Shown piece by piece: positions 22,393-33,935 of a stretch of DNA of 64,000 nt. This DNA is from Branchinecta lynchi (Eukaryota; Arthropoda; Branchiopoda; Anostraca; Branchinectidae), in assembly GCA_023053575.1 (NCBI GenBank), contig JAKZAP010000021.1, forward strand, positions 13,268,212 to 13,332,211, given 5' to 3'. The notes below the pieces were generated by a model. It had not been told where the DNA came from. It saw only the letters and a program-made list of their open reading frames with translations, and did not search any database. The stretch's first letter is position 1. The number at the start of each line of letters is the position of its first letter. The translations under genes and the position numbers were made by a program.

Positions 22393-22450
22393 GGTACGGC
22401 TTGAAGAGAACGCTTGCCAAGAAGGTCCGAAATGAACTCTCAACTAGCTA
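22393..22450 (+). repeat. G-family core fragment
   Basis: CTTGAAGAGAACGCTTGCCA then AGAAGGTCCGAAAT is a diverged copy of the helix-plus-GAAA core. Confidence 0.4.
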
Positions 22451-22564
22451 ATCAATTTAGCAACATTGATTATGTAAAGCTGTATAAAGAGGGCAGTGTA
22501 TTTTCGATTATTCAGGTGTCCTTGAATCTGGAATATATTATTTTATGAATTTATTATGCTAAAA

Positions 22565-22695
22565 AGAGCAGCCAGCTGAGATAGACTCCATCGATATTTG
22601 GCCCTTCAGTCAACCTGTAATCAATTTAATAATTTGTATATCTTAATGCAAAGAAGGGCCGACATATTCGTCTAGTATATCTCAGCGGCTTTACC
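22565..22695. mobile_element. G-family inverted element, diverged
   Basis: AGCTGAGATAGACTCCATCG followed by ATATTTGGCCCTT pairs, in reverse, with AAGAAGGGCCGACATATTCG and TATATCTCAGC. The arms are about 35-40 bp. The outer CCTGAAGAGG part of the core is missing. Confidence 0.45.
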
Positions 22696-22699
22696 TTTT

Positions 22700-24190
22700 T
22701 TGAAATTGAGATGAAAGAAATATTTAAATATAGCCTTATCTGCTTGGTATGTAATCTATGTTAAATAAACGCCGTGAATGAATATATGATGGACTCGTTT
22801 GTAAAACCCACTGCAATTGCTATTGTAGTTTTTTGACATGTTATGTGTTTCTAATTATAGTAAAAATAATGTTTAAAAATTGCGAGGATCTCTAAATAGC
22901 CAAATTCCTTTATTTGGGTGTATTTCTATGTCACAGATATATGCATATCGTGCATAAATTTTTCTAATGAGGAAAATTGTGTGTGCCTTTTATGTGTTTC
23001 ATTTCTTTTCTTTTACTTACTCCGGTTTTAGAAACTGCGGGTTACAAAAAAGTTACTTCCTTATTTACTGAATGCATTTTGATAGCCCAAAACATTTGAT
23101 CAAGTAAAGAAAAAAGTGTGAGTTTGAAGAAATTAAAGGAGAAAATGTAACATACAAATGCAAAATAAGATCCGAGATATATACCGATCACGATTATAAG
23201 ACCGAGAGGATGCTAACTCTCTGGCAGCCGGGTTTAGGAGTGAGTATCCTCTCGTATATAACCATTCTAACGACAGAGTGGAACATCGTCACGCCAGGGA
23301 ATTTTCTTCGTGAGCGAGGGGGGGGGGCATAATCATTTCTTTAGTAATAATCCTAATTTCTTGCAAGCATTAGTTATACAAATATCTGAGTAATTTGCAG
23401 TCTGTTACTTTCAATTCTTCGTATGACAGTAATGATAATAATTGTATTTGAAGAGCCCGAGGGCCATGTGTTCGTACAAATTATTGATACACAAACATGT
23501 AAAAAGTTTAACTGTTTGGGAAGGATCCCTTTGTATAAGAAGATATCGGCTTTTCGCTTATCCACATTGGAGCAGTAAAAACAATTCAATAGTACTTTCC
23601 TCTCTTGTCGACTGCCTTGAGGTTAATCTTTTTTAAACCCTGTCTTGGCCGTTGTACATAGGATATATTACCATTAAAAGTTCCTTTACATCTGACCTTG
23701 AATCTGACACAATCGATGCACAATTTCAACAGGTAGCAGACACCACTAAATCTGTCAATGTTAGTGACAAATTGTGTAGTGGTACTGCGTCATAGTTAAA
23801 CAAAAGACTAAACATGGTTTGCAATGTTACTTTTAGCGACAAAACAATATAACCGAAATATTCTGGAACACCTGTAGATACAATCTAGTCTGTTGGAATC
23901 ATGCATCCTTTTGTTAAATATTTTCACACATCTGTTTATTTCAAATTATAATATGTTTAAGTTACTTCGTCCTTGCAGAGTGAGAATAATAGCTCTGTAC
24001 TCCAGCCGTCGGGAACTGGGATGCTTGGGAAATAAATTGACTTGCCTCTGCTCGGGAAAGTCGATTGACTGTAACAGCTACTGGCTTTTAGCGACAGAAT
24101 AAAATATACACACTGATTTAAATGCGCACAGAAATTAATACATATAGTCTATGTGCAGGCTATATAGTTTTCGTCTATATATGAGTGAAT
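22700..24190. other. Intergenic sequence, nothing recognised
   Basis: AT-rich. It includes a G run near 23320 and a TTAAATAAACGCCGTGAATG tail-like segment near 22760. No gene supported. Confidence 0.4.
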
Positions 24191-24197
24191 ATGTTTA

Positions 24198-24412
24198 TTT
24201 GATAGTGCAAAACGGATACGTCAGCTGAATTTTATTAGAGCTATATTTTGGCCCTCCTGGGCAAGAACTTGAGCGATTTTGAGCATGAAGAGGACCCTTG
24301 CCAAAAGGGCCGAAATATAGCTTCAATATAATTCAGCTGACGTATCGGTTTTGCACTATCAAATATGATTCGCAGTCAGCTTGGGCTGAAGGAAAAATAT
24401 GTTTATTGCCCA
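24198..24412 (+). mobile_element. G-family inverted hairpin element
   Basis: The arm TTTGATAGTGCAAAACGGAT continuing to CAGCTGAATT is repeated in reverse at the right (AATTCAGCTGACGTATCGGT). Arms are about 67 bp around a short centre with GAAGAGGACCCTTGCCAAAA then GGGCCGAAATATAG. A tail CGCAGTCAGCTTGGGCTGAA follows, as in other copies. A transcript would fold into a long hairpin. Confidence 0.7.
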
Positions 24413-25367
24413 GTTTTGCATAAAATGTCAGTGATGGTGTAGAGAAACGAAAGAGAAACACGAATAACACACAAGATACATTTTATAACTAATATATTAA
24501 TACAAAAAATAATATACTGTTTCTCTAACTATATTGCGTAATTGCTGGATAGAGACCGTTTAGAGGGTTTTGTGGATTCTGTATCGAACTCCGTATCTTT
24601 TTTGCACTATTCTATCAGGTTTGTGTTAGTCGGCCTCCGTGTCTTTAACTTCGATCCTCCTCTGTCTTGTTTGTAAAAAACGCGTAACTAAACCGTGAGC
24701 CTTGTTGTTCCTATCCAATCATCCGCTTTGTCGTCGTGCAAACCTACTCTCTGTCGAGGACCAGCATTAAACGTTCTTGTTATGCACAACGCATTTTCTT
24801 CGTATCATGAGTGTTCGTACATAGCTTCATAGTGTTTGAGCAAGAAGAAAATTAAAAATCAAAGATCACGTAAGTTCCGCAAGCATTAACTGTTTATAAC
24901 CCACAGATATTCCAGTACCAGATTTTCCATTCAAAGAGGATTAATTATGCTCAAGGAAGGAATTAAGGAATCCAGTCGTCGCTGAACCGGGCATAGACCA
25001 TACGAAGCCAGTTTTGTTGTTTATGACACTTGATCGAAGGAAAAGCTTACATTTCTCAGGAAGTTGAGAGTAGAGTTGGTTTTAAGTGGATACTTAGCAT
25101 TTTTCAGAACTAAGTTAATCTTTAAGAAAACAGCTTTCTTTTTATTACTTTATCTTATTCGATCCGAGGGTTTTTCTCTCTCCGCCACCGCTGTTCAACC
25201 CGGAGCGGCACCGGCGAGCCTTCGGCACGATACCGCCGGCCACCGAAAAATTGTCTGTAGATGACTGCTTCGCCATCTAGCGCCTTAACGAAGGTACTTG
25301 AACGACAGAAGTATCGAATGTATGCTGTCGAAGAAGAAGCACAACTAACCAACCATGTTTCTTTGCT
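24413..25367. other. Intergenic sequence, nothing recognised
   Basis: No repeat copy or gene identified. Base composition rises slightly around 25170-25260. Confidence 0.4.
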
Positions 25368-25699
25368 AGTGTTGGGCGATTTTAGATGTTTCGACATATC
25401 GATATTTTCACTTTCAATATTCGAAATATCGATATTTGTGCATCATGTTTCGCAATAGAATACGTCTCTTTTCCCCACAATTTAAGAACAAAATTGTCGT
25501 TAAATAGCCTCTTGCATCATCTCAGACTCCGAATAAATAAGAACGGAATTACGGAAAAGACTCCAGTTTCAGATGTATAAATGTAGGTTATCTTGGACTA
25601 TTTACAATAATTATGAATGAACAAATATCGTTTTCAATATCGATATTTGGCCCAATATATCGATATATCGTTATCGATATCGAATATCGCCCAACACTA
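25368..25699 (+). mobile_element. hAT-M2 copy 1, ATATCGAT-rich palindromic element
   Basis: Ends TAGTGTTGGGCGATTTTAGA and TATCGAATATCGCCCAACACTA (read as two parts). The subterminal zones on both sides are dense in ATCGATA-type self-complementary repeats. Reverse-orientation partner of 35317-35637, which has a clear 8-bp duplication; flanks here show none. Confidence 0.7.
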
Positions 25700-25899
25700 G
25701 AGTCAGCGTATTTTGCTTCTAGTAAAGGTAGTGAAGGTAATTGGGTGGAGACCAAACTTTTTTTCATATGTGAAGGATGTGCTAAGAATGAAACTTGGCA
25801 GGCTCATTTAACTTGGGAAAAGTCAGTTTTCCCATCAGACCCTCTGGGAGTGCAATAGAGGTATGCGAGGAGGTATGCTTATTTGAACGTTTGTTGACT

Positions 25900-26336
25900 T
25901 CGAGGTTTGCCATTTTCATGCACTTTTGGCTAAATATATCTACCAATTAGCCAAAGCACGAGCCAAAGAAGGTTATAAAAATTGACAAGATTGGTCTATA
26001 AAGTCTCATTTTATAGATTCCTTAAAGTACTCATCTTAACCACAAAGTACAGAAAATACTTTTGCAAAATATACATTTCCAGGATCCTCATGATCCCAAG
26101 ATCATTTGTAAAACAAGTGTTTTGATTCAGAATTATTTTCCAGCTCCCTTAATGTGCACATCTTAAATAAAATGGGAAAAAATACCCAAAAGCCAAGATA
26201 ATTTTTGCCTCAAGGGTATTGCTTACAAATGAATTCCTTAAAGTACAAAAACATTTGAGCAAAGTATACATTTTCATGATCCAAATAAGCCAATCATAAT
26301 TTTTGCCTCAACGGTTTTGCTTTCAGATGAATGTCT
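25900..26336 (+). repeat. T-family degenerate AT-rich satellite, first part
   Basis: Recurrent blocks in order: TTAAAGTACTCATCTTAACC, AAAATACTTTTG, AAAATATACATTT, CATGATCC, ATCATTTTTGCCTCAAGGGT and TTGCTTACAAATGAATT. The period is about 110-160 bp with heavy divergence. The array resumes after an inserted element at 26787 and is seen again around 37720 and 38736-39390. Confidence 0.65.
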
Positions 26337-26786
26337 AAAAGAAATAGAAAACCGTGATTTTCGGGGTTTTTTCTTGATCAGCTAATTATCCCTCTAGGAT
26401 GATGTGCGAGGGATAAATATAAATTCGGATATTTCGGTTGCACTTCCGGCAAACCGTCCTCAGCGAAAAACAAAACAAAATTAAATCATAAAATCCACCA
26501 CAATCACAACAGGAGAACGACGCGGAACCAACAGACAATAAGACGAGATGTAACTAAAAACCAGAAGAAAACGGTGCGGATGCAGATAAAAATAAAATAA
26601 CGAAAGATAAAATGTGCGTGTTAAAAGTGTATATGTACAAATCTGTGATTATTTACAATTCTGAGCTCTGTGTATATTTACAATTTACCATCCGTCTGGG
26701 AAAGCGCAGAAGCTTTCACCCAGAAAACAAACTGTGAATCTGAAAAAAAAAACCGAAAATCACGGTTTTCTATTTCTTTCGTAATG
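26337..26786 (+). mobile_element. U-family element with perfect terminal inverted repeats
   Basis: Ends AAAGAAATAGAAAACCGTGA then TTTTCGG, exactly inverted at the right end. It interrupts the T satellite. The interior is noncoding and AT-rich apart from a short GC-richer segment. No target duplication was clear. Confidence 0.65.
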
Positions 26787-27064
26787 AATGGTCAGCTTGG
26801 CTTCAAACCTTATATTAGATGAATTTCTAGTGCCCTTGAAGTGCAAAAATAAAATACTTTTGACCAGACCATGCTCTTGATTTCCAATGGCCCACGATCA
26901 TTGTTATTTCAAGAGTGCTTATAAATAAACAGAAGAAACCCAAGAATGTGCAAATTCCTAAATTTCACCCTCTGACAACCATGCAAGTGCCACATGAGCT
27001 TTTAGCTCTTGTATTCAACCCAAGCTCATGACTGTGGACTCGCTTCATTCTTGGCCAATATCTG

Positions 27065-27204
27065 ATGAAATATGTTTTCGTGTACCTCAGAAATCATGGT
27101 TTATCGCAGTATTTTAATGTTAAGAAAAAAATATATGAAATATGTTTACGTGTACCTCAGAAATCATGGTTTATCGCAGTATTTTAATGTTAAGAATAAA
27201 ATAT
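27065..27204 (+). repeat. Recent 70-bp tandem duplication
   Basis: Two 70-bp units, starting at 27065 and 27135, differ at only two or three positions (ATGAAATATGTTTTCGTGTA against ATGAAATATGTTTACGTGTA). Confidence 0.9.
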
Positions 27205-27217
27205 AGGCTATTGCAGC

Positions 27218-27383
27218 CAGGCTTGTATCCAGGAATTTATTTCGGGGGTGGTTTTCGCCTGCTGGTCGGACAGAAAAGTACCTATATATAAAAGCCTATA
27301 AAAATTGTAATTTTTGTATGTTTTTTTGGGGGGGGGAGGGGGGGGGGGTCAACACCTCCCCCCCCCCCCTGGATACGGCCTTG
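27218..27383 (-). mobile_element. hAT-M1 copy 4, reverse orientation, perfect TSD
   Basis: CAGGCTTGTATCCAGG to CCTGGATACGGCCTTG, flanked by ATTGCAGC on both sides (27210-27217 and 27384-27391). The core is the reverse of copies 1-3, with G runs at its end. Confidence 0.9.
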
Positions 27384-29297
27384 ATTGCAGCTCATTATTG
27401 ATATTAACGGAGATTGACATTATTGTTGGATTTTTAATGGATAGGGAGCAAGTTGCTAAATATATGGTAGTTTATTCTAAGCCTAAAAGCCGAGTGCTCG
27501 TTCTTGCGATTCCCAAGCTCTGTTAGTGCCGTTATAAAGAAGGATTGAAGCTCTCTCTTGTCGAATAAAGAGCGAGTTGATTATGGTTGAAACTGTAGGA
27601 TGAGAAGTATTGCAGTGCTGTTGTGTGGCTTTTGGATTTCCCGGTTCTCCGTGTCAGCTTGGTGAGCTGTTGAACAGGAAACTTTGCGCACATTTTCGAC
27701 GATGTTCTGTAGATTGTATCATTTTGGTTCTGCTTGATTTAAAATAAATATTGCATCATTGAGAGAAAAAGCTACTATCTTGAGTAGTGCCCTCGGAAAG
27801 TTAGGCTCGAAGCGGATCAGGTTACATGAAGGTGTGCCCTATACGTCTGGAAGTCCGAGGTGCCCCCCCCCCCCCAGTGTAAGTTGCCGTGGACGAAGAA
27901 AAGAAGATAAGGGATGGGATCAGTTGTGTTAGGATACAAAGGGAGCATCTAGGGAAAGTAGAAAATAAGGGGGATAATTCGAACATTTTCATGAGCGCAC
28001 GGCACGGCACTGCACCACTTGGTGTACATCGTTTCTGGGAGTTGACAACCCCTCTATTTGATCCGAAGTAAAGAACGTAATCTGTGCATACTCCTTCAGC
28101 CCAAGCAAAAGATAAATACATATCTAGTCTAATTCAATATACTGTTGAAGCTGATCTAATGCGGCGACAGAAATCTGTCCCTTATTTGAGGTCAAGCAAC
28201 CGTTCTTATTTCACATGAGATAGACATCTTCAAAAAAAGGGGGATTCCCCCCTAGTAACTGCGTAGTGTCTGCATGGGATCGATGCCGAGACGAGATTTA
28301 GTTCAGTCTCCTAGTGGAGAGCTGTTACCGCACCACTCAGACACCCATCGTATTCTACAAAATTGAAAAAAAAGCCCTTCGTAGATATATTTTACAAGGT
28401 AACTTTTGAATTTCAACCTTTCAGTCAAACGTCTCAAAAGATCATCTCGGTCCCTCCCCCCTCCCTAAAAAAGCGATTTTGTTGTCTTGTTTTCGCGCGG
28501 TCTGGAATTGGAATCCTGTATGTAACGCAGTCTCAGGTCCTTGTCTATAAGGATCCGTGCCATGTGCTTTAGTTGCTCTCCTCACTGTCAAATACCTACC
28601 GCTATCTATTCTTAAATAGACCCACCTCTCCACCGTCATGTGGGGTACGTTTCATCTAGCGCCTGGTAGACCACTGTACCTTTCCTGCACATGTTAACTG
28701 TTCCATTTTTGGAAGCTGGATATTCTGCGGGGGATTAATATCTATTCTTCGCCGCTGCTTGGAATGTTCTGGATGTAGTGTCGTACCCTGATTGTTGCAA
28801 TTCTAGTATTCACACCATCAAAACTATGCTAATATCTATTTTGCTTCTTTGGGAAACACTCGCCTTTCGACAATAGGCCTAATCTATTTACTCGCATTCT
28901 GAAGAAAAATTGGGCCCATTCACTCCCGAATCATTACGGCGTGCGGGCGACGCTCGGCGGGAAATTCAAAACAATTTCTCTTTCCCCGCCACCACTCGAT
29001 ATCACCATCAATCACCAGATTCTAAAGGAATCACGGACACATTAGCCAGCATCAATTTTGGAGCCGGTCGTTTGTAGAGCGGCGAGAGTTCGAACAGGAA
29101 ACAACTCACTCGCCTAGCCGGCGAGTAACTTATTCAAATGGTAATAAGGTCTTTTCAAGGAGGGACAAGGGAACTCCTTTCGCCCCTCTGAGATGCGTTG
29201 GAGACCGAAAGTCCCACACTCTTTACTTCTGAATGAAACGCCTAAGATCACATGTCTCAATGGTTAGCACTTAGTCCGTGCTAGCTTCTGTCGGCTA
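27384..29297. other. Intergenic sequence without recognised genes
   Basis: A C run lies near 27862. A block near 29140 (GGTAATAAGGTCTTTTCAA) recurs as GGTAACAAGGCCTTTTCAA near 29535, suggesting an old duplication on either side of the E-family insertion. No coding call. Confidence 0.35.
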
Positions 29298-29455
29298 CAC
29301 TGTAAAAAGTTCCTCCGAATAAGGATGCAGTATTTGCTACTGGGATTAATCTTATCTCTATTGGGACAATATTAATCCGGATTAGGGGTAATCTTATCTC
29401 AATAAAAATAAGATTAATCCCAGTAGCAAATACTGCAAGATTTTTTTTCACAGTG
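29298..29455 (+). mobile_element. E-family (TA-flanked) hairpin element, copy 1
   Basis: Ends CACTGTAAAAAGTTCCTCCG and TTTTTTTTCACAGTG, flanked by TA on both sides. The interior carries a near-perfect inverted repeat, GCAGTATTTGCTACTGGGAT continuing TAATCTTAT. TA duplication and CACTGTAAAAA ends fit a Tc1/mariner-type nonautonomous element. Confidence 0.75.
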
Positions 29456-29669
29456 TAGACCCAGCTCTCGAAGGACTCTACCCATAGAGGGTTATGAAGT
29501 CGGTCTCCTAGGATTCGCATCGCCAGTGAGTAGGGTAACAAGGCCTTTTCAACGGTGGACAAGACGAGCTTCTATCGACTATACATACTATGGTATTTAA
29601 GACTAATTTGCCTGAATAAGGTATTTATAGTCGGTAAAAGCTTCAGTTATTTTTTGCAAGTTTGTTTCC

Positions 29670-29835
29670 TTCTCGGAAGTTGACCCTGAACTTTGACAGC
29701 CTGACGAGGACCCTTGCCAAGAAGGGCCGAGATATCGCTGCCAAAGCATCGTAGCTGACATATCATCCGTTTTATGCATTATTTGAGTATATGTTTCAAA
29801 GTCAGCTTGGGCTCAAGGAATATTTATCAATGCAG
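29670..29835 (+). repeat. G-family single-arm copy with ribozyme-like core
   Basis: GACAGCCTGACGAGGACCCT, TGCCAAGAAGGGCCGAGAT, then CATCGTAGCTGAC and the AAGTCAGCTTGGGCTCAAGG tail. Here GAAA has become GAGA. Confidence 0.6.
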
Positions 29836-30274
29836 TAAATGCACAAGATAAAACAAATAAACAAAAGAAAAGGGACTAATCGGATCTAAAAAATCTTCCT
29901 AGATGGAATGCAGAGAAATGGCCAAGGGCAGAAACGTGAAGGTCCTGGACAATTGAAGATAATCTTGATGTCGTAATCTTGATGTCGTCAGAAGTCGCCT
30001 GAAGGTAAATGTGAAAATGATCAGAGGTTCGCAAGAAACCTCGAGTGAAACCTTTTGACGGAAAAGACCAGAATTGTTGTGAAATGCAGTAAGGCAAGTC
30101 ACGTAATAAGTCTGCTTGTTAAAGTACGTTAAACAAATATAAAAGAAGAGTTTTTTCTAAATTTCGAAAAGGGGGCCGCAACTCGTGTTAACTGCCGAGG
30201 GGCCTGTGATCTTTATCTTCGGTTCTGCTTCGTAAATAGCGCCTTCTAACTTCTAGTCGCTAGCTTTTCCCAGT

Positions 30275-30480
30275 CATGCCTATTTATTTATTTATTTCTT
30301 ACCCGCTTTTTGGATAACAGTGGAATATGAGTAAAATACACAAAGTAAAATACACATATTAAAGCACAAAACAAAGCAATGTAAATAAACATGACTACAT
30401 TATTTTAATATAGTTTAAAAACACACTAAATTGACTTAAAATTTTTACACAGTGACAAGCACATTCAACGGGTTCAGGAA
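30275..30480 (-). repeat. Probable LINE/SINE 3' segment (TTTA-rich end)
   Basis: A TATTTATTTATTTATTT tract is followed by CTTACCCGCTTTTTGG, similar in style to 13690-13740 (TAATTTATTTCTGACCCGCC). It is likely the reversed tail of a retroposon. No coding remnant. Confidence 0.35.
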
Positions 30481-30654
30481 TGCAAAACCGGCTAATAATT
30501 TCGTGGTCTGAGAGGGCATACTCACAAGATAGTGAAATCTTTTGATGTGATAAGATCAGTATGCTTTTGTGAAATGCAGTAAGGCTAATTGACGCAATAT
30601 GTTCACTCAGTAATTTGATTACTAGATATGCATATTTCTAGCTACTTCCTGAAT

Positions 30655-30725
30655 AGAACCCTAGCTAAGAAGGGCCGACATAATCACCAAAATAAAATCT
30701 CAGTTCAACTTTTCCGTTTACGCCA
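30655..30725 (+). repeat. G-family fragment
   Basis: AACCCTAGCTAAGAAGGGCC then GACATAATCACC retains only the 3' strand of the helix. Confidence 0.35.
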
Positions 30726-31864
30726 TTGAAGATGTCTTGACACAGCTTGGTTGTGTCACTGCCTTCATTAGAATCTAATTTTATGAAGGTGTGAAAGTCA
30801 CACCTGGATACACGTTGCTCTTTCTGACCAACCAGAGGTCGTCAAACGAGTCGCCATTCGTCTAAACTCCTCCTTGTTTGTCACGAAAAATAATGATTTT
30901 TGATGGTTGCATGGATGCATTTTTAAATAATTAGAATTTTTCATTTCTGGAAGCCTTTTGTTATTCGTTGGAGCGTGGTTGAGCAGACAGAATAATAGTG
31001 GGAGGGACACAATAGGGCATGAAGCTAATGTCGGAATCCGAATTTTTTTTTTTTTTCGCTGATTGTCTCTGGAATACCGTAATATTGAGGGGTTGAGAAT
31101 GCCTTAGCTGATATATTTACGAGGGAAACTTATTTGTAAGATTGAATGAAACTGAGTAATTAACCTTACTGAAAAAAAGATTGTGGTATCGGCTTATCGG
31201 CAAAAGACTGTGGTACACACAAAGAAATCTGTTTCGGTGTTATTGAATGGACTTTGAACTGAAACTTTTATTTAGCGACATTTTGCTTTTCAGGGGAACT
31301 TGCTTTTGAGGCCATAGCTCGCAAATTCAAGAACAAAAAAGTACCAGTAGATTAACAAGGGGTCGCCCACTATCGATTTATTGAACACCAAGTGACTGGG
31401 GCCCGGCCCATTCCAGTTGCCACGTGATAAAATACTACTTGAAATTGAAAACGTTGGAAGATGAATCGCCTTATACATGGCGGAGCCGCGAAAGGGTTGA
31501 CACCAAGTACCGGGGAATGTGTATCCCTTGTGGCTTCAGGGAAACGAATAAAACCTTTGATTTCGGAACGTTCATTGGCTCGTTTATGCTCATCCACGAA
31601 TTTGAGATTTATTTCCAAGGGTAAGGATCAATTTTCCAGGTTCATTACACAGATCAAAACTTAATTACTCTTTTTGGGGTAGTTTTAAAGTAGTTTTGGA
31701 ATATACCGAAAAGTAAAGTCGTCGCTTTACAGTTTGCATTGTGAAACCTATCTGGGGCAAGAAAATAGACCCAAGAAGGAAGGTTGTGAAACCCACTAAA
31801 TGACCCCCTGAATCTGACCCTATAAGAAAAATCTATAACCACATATTATGCCTGCATGGTTCCT
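30726..31864. other. Intergenic sequence, nothing recognised
   Basis: A poly-T run lies near 31045. Overlapping short frames around 31370-31660 show no domain. Confidence 0.4.
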
Positions 31865-32029
31865 CACTGTAAACAAATCTTGCAGTATCTGCTAGTGGGA
31901 TTAATCTTGTCTCTAAAAAGATAATCTTATCTCTAATTCGGATTACTCTTATCTCAGTAGAGATAAGATTAATCCGAGTAGAAACACTGGAGTTAACTTT
32001 AATCCTTACTCGGAGTAACTTTTTACAGT
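31865..32029 (-). mobile_element. E-family hairpin element, copy 2
   Basis: Ends CACTGTAAACAAATCTTGCA and GGAGTAACTTTTTACAGT. Shares TGCAGTATCTGCTAGTGGGA and TTAATCTTATCTC blocks with 29298-29455, in the opposite orientation. The TA flanks have decayed. Confidence 0.65.
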
Positions 32030-32564
32030 ACTGCTTCAACATCGGTGTCTACCAGTGGTCTAGAGATCTCTTCACCCGTTCATATTCGCCTTTCTGATTA
32101 CTCTGTTGTCTTCCAGCTTTCTTTGAAAACAGCGCGCTATAAACATCTCCTTGCTTCAGCACTTTACTTTTTACTGCTGGTCGTTTCTCGCCCCATAACC
32201 ACAGCCTATTCAGTTCTCAGAGTTCTTCCCGGCGCCGCCTTGAGTGCTGTTTTACTTTTCTTCGGAACAATACTGTTGATTACAGAAGAAGCTCATGAAT
32301 TCGTCATGAGGTGCTGGGATGTTTCTTTATCTTCTTTTTATTTTCTATGGGAAAGAGAAGCTGTGTGTTGACACTGCGTGATCTATCAGCTACAAAGCGG
32401 GAGTGACCTTAGTTTTTTTGGGCGATCCCAGACAGGAGAGGTACCTGTAAGTCCTAAAATGGTAATAATGATAACGTTGGAGTTTGACATACATAGACGG
32501 TCCGTAAAGAACTGCTAAGAACTGTGTTGACGGTGCATAATGTTTCTGCTACAAAGCAAAATTA
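32030..32564. other. Intergenic sequence with an unassigned open frame
   Basis: A 108-codon plus-strand frame (32045-32371) has two hydrophobic stretches but no recognisable domain or start context. I do not call it a gene. Confidence 0.3.
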
Positions 32565-32574
32565 TATACTTTTT

Positions 32575-32665
32575 AGCTACATTTTACTACAGCTATATTT
32601 CGGACCTTCTTTGCAACGGTCCTCTTCAGGCTCAAGCTGGAAAATGAATTTGTGGAAAAACAACT
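32575..32665 (-). repeat. G-family single-arm copy
   Basis: AGCTATATTTCGGACCTTCT followed by GGTCCTCTTCAGGCTCAAGC. On the minus strand this gives CTGAAGAGGACC, a helix and GAAATATAGCT. Confidence 0.55.
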
Positions 32666-32907
32666 AAAAATGTTAGCTTAAGTATCCGCCTGTGTGAATT
32701 TCTTCACAAAATAAAGGAAAGACGGGATACAACTTTGATCAGAAAAAAATATTTACGCTTCAAATAAACGAACAAGACCATGCTGCAGAGAAGACACTGC
32801 AGCCTCAATTCTTAAAAGATCGCTGAAGAGCTTGTCATTCCAGTTTCTCACCACGATCATACACTAGCTGTATTTCCACCCAAAAGACTGAACTGATCAT
32901 CTCCTAT

Positions 32908-33104
32908 CAAGGCCGTATCCAGGGGGGGGGGGTTAGGGGGTTGACCCCCTCCGAAACATACAAAAATAATCATTTTTATTCGCTTTTCCCTCGGATCTAT
33001 CTGGGTTTTTTTTGTACGTTTTTGTCCGACAACCAAGCAAACCCCTCCCCGAAAGGCAACCCCCCCTCCCCCCTCCCCGAAATAAATTCCTGGATACGGA
33101 GCTG
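32908..33104 (+). mobile_element. hAT-M1 copy 5, just upstream of the KIAA1143-like gene
   Basis: Ends CAAGGCCGTATCCAGG and CCTGGATACGGAGCTG, with 8-bp flanks TCTCCTAT and GCTCCTAT. The element ends 267 bp before the start codon of the gene at 33372, so it may lie in the promoter or 5' leader. Confidence 0.85.
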
Positions 33105-33371
33105 GCTCCTATGTATTAACTTTCGCAACATACCTCCGAGGGGGTCCTCACACCGGTACCCGGTGCACACTCGTTCCCGGCACCTTCCCCTCTTTTGTCA
33201 GTTTTTGCTACTTTTGCCAAGCAATATGGCGCTATCTGTCGTCAAGAGAAAGTACTAAACCGATTAACTGCATCATAATAATCAGCAACTACGTTTAAAA
33301 GCACCTATCAAAAAAACAAAAAACAAAAAAAAACATTTGTCAAGAACAATAACATTCCCTTATTTACTCAA

Positions 33372-33773
33372 ATGTCAAAGAAAAATAGTATATGCTTTAA
33401 TAAGCCACCAGAGCCAGCTTTTCTAAGACGGATCAAGGAGCAAGTTGGATACAAAGAAGGCCCAAATGTTCACACAAAGAGACAAGCACTTGAAGCAGGT
33501 TCAGATGATGATTTTGATGAAGATGACTACAAACCACAAGTTGTTGTTTTGAAATCTGGTGATCTGACAGCAGAGGAAGTTGAGAAACTTGAGAAACAAA
33601 AGAAGGAAGAGGAAGAATATGCTACCAAAGATGGGAAGATCAAATTCAGGAAGCCAGAAAAGAGGAAGTCAACAGATAAAGACAGCAGCAAGAAGGACGG
33701 AGACGAAAAAGCACCTAAAAAGCCAAAAGGGAAAACACCTATTCTGTCTTTTGATCTCGAAGAGGAAAGCTGA
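33372..33773 (+). CDS. KIAA1143-like protein (DUF4604 family), single coding exon
   Basis: 133 codons. Starts MSKKNSICFNK, then PPEPAFLRRIKEQVGYKEGP, matching the human KIAA1143 N-terminus ([20 protein letters not shown]), including the following TKR. An acidic patch (DDDFDEDD, 44-51), then PQVVVLKSGDLTAEEV (KKGDLSVEEV in human), a Glu/Lys-rich helix (67-80), DGKIKFRKP, a Lys-rich tail and a C-terminal LSFDLEEES. Human KIAA1143 is about 154 residues and its function is unknown to me; the charged, low-complexity composition suggests a nuclear or RNA-associated protein (inference). The whole protein is in one frame with no intron, no frameshift and no poly(A) tail after the stop, so a native single-exon gene is more likely than a recent retrocopy. 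A poly(A) signal was not evident nearby. Confidence 0.9.
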   Translation: MSKKNSICFNKPPEPAFLRRIKEQVGYKEGPNVHTKRQALEAGSDDDFDEDDYKPQVVVLKSGDLTAEEVEKLEKQKKEEEEYATKDGKIKFRKPEKRKSTDKDSSKKDGDEKAPKKPKGKTPILSFDLEEES

Positions 33774-33935
33774 TTATTTGTTATAGTATGCGTATTTTTG
33801 TAAAATTTTGATAAAGAACAATAATTCATAGTCGGCGTTCCAAACTCACAAAGTTTAATAAGGGGGGTGTATAAAAGTGTGAAAAGAAAATTTTAATGGA
33901 AGAAAACGAATATCTTTACTGTGTATTTCAAAAAG

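Noticed and set aside
32045..32371. A 108-codon frame with hydrophobic stretches
   Set aside because: No domain, no homologue recognised, and it begins immediately after an E-family element.
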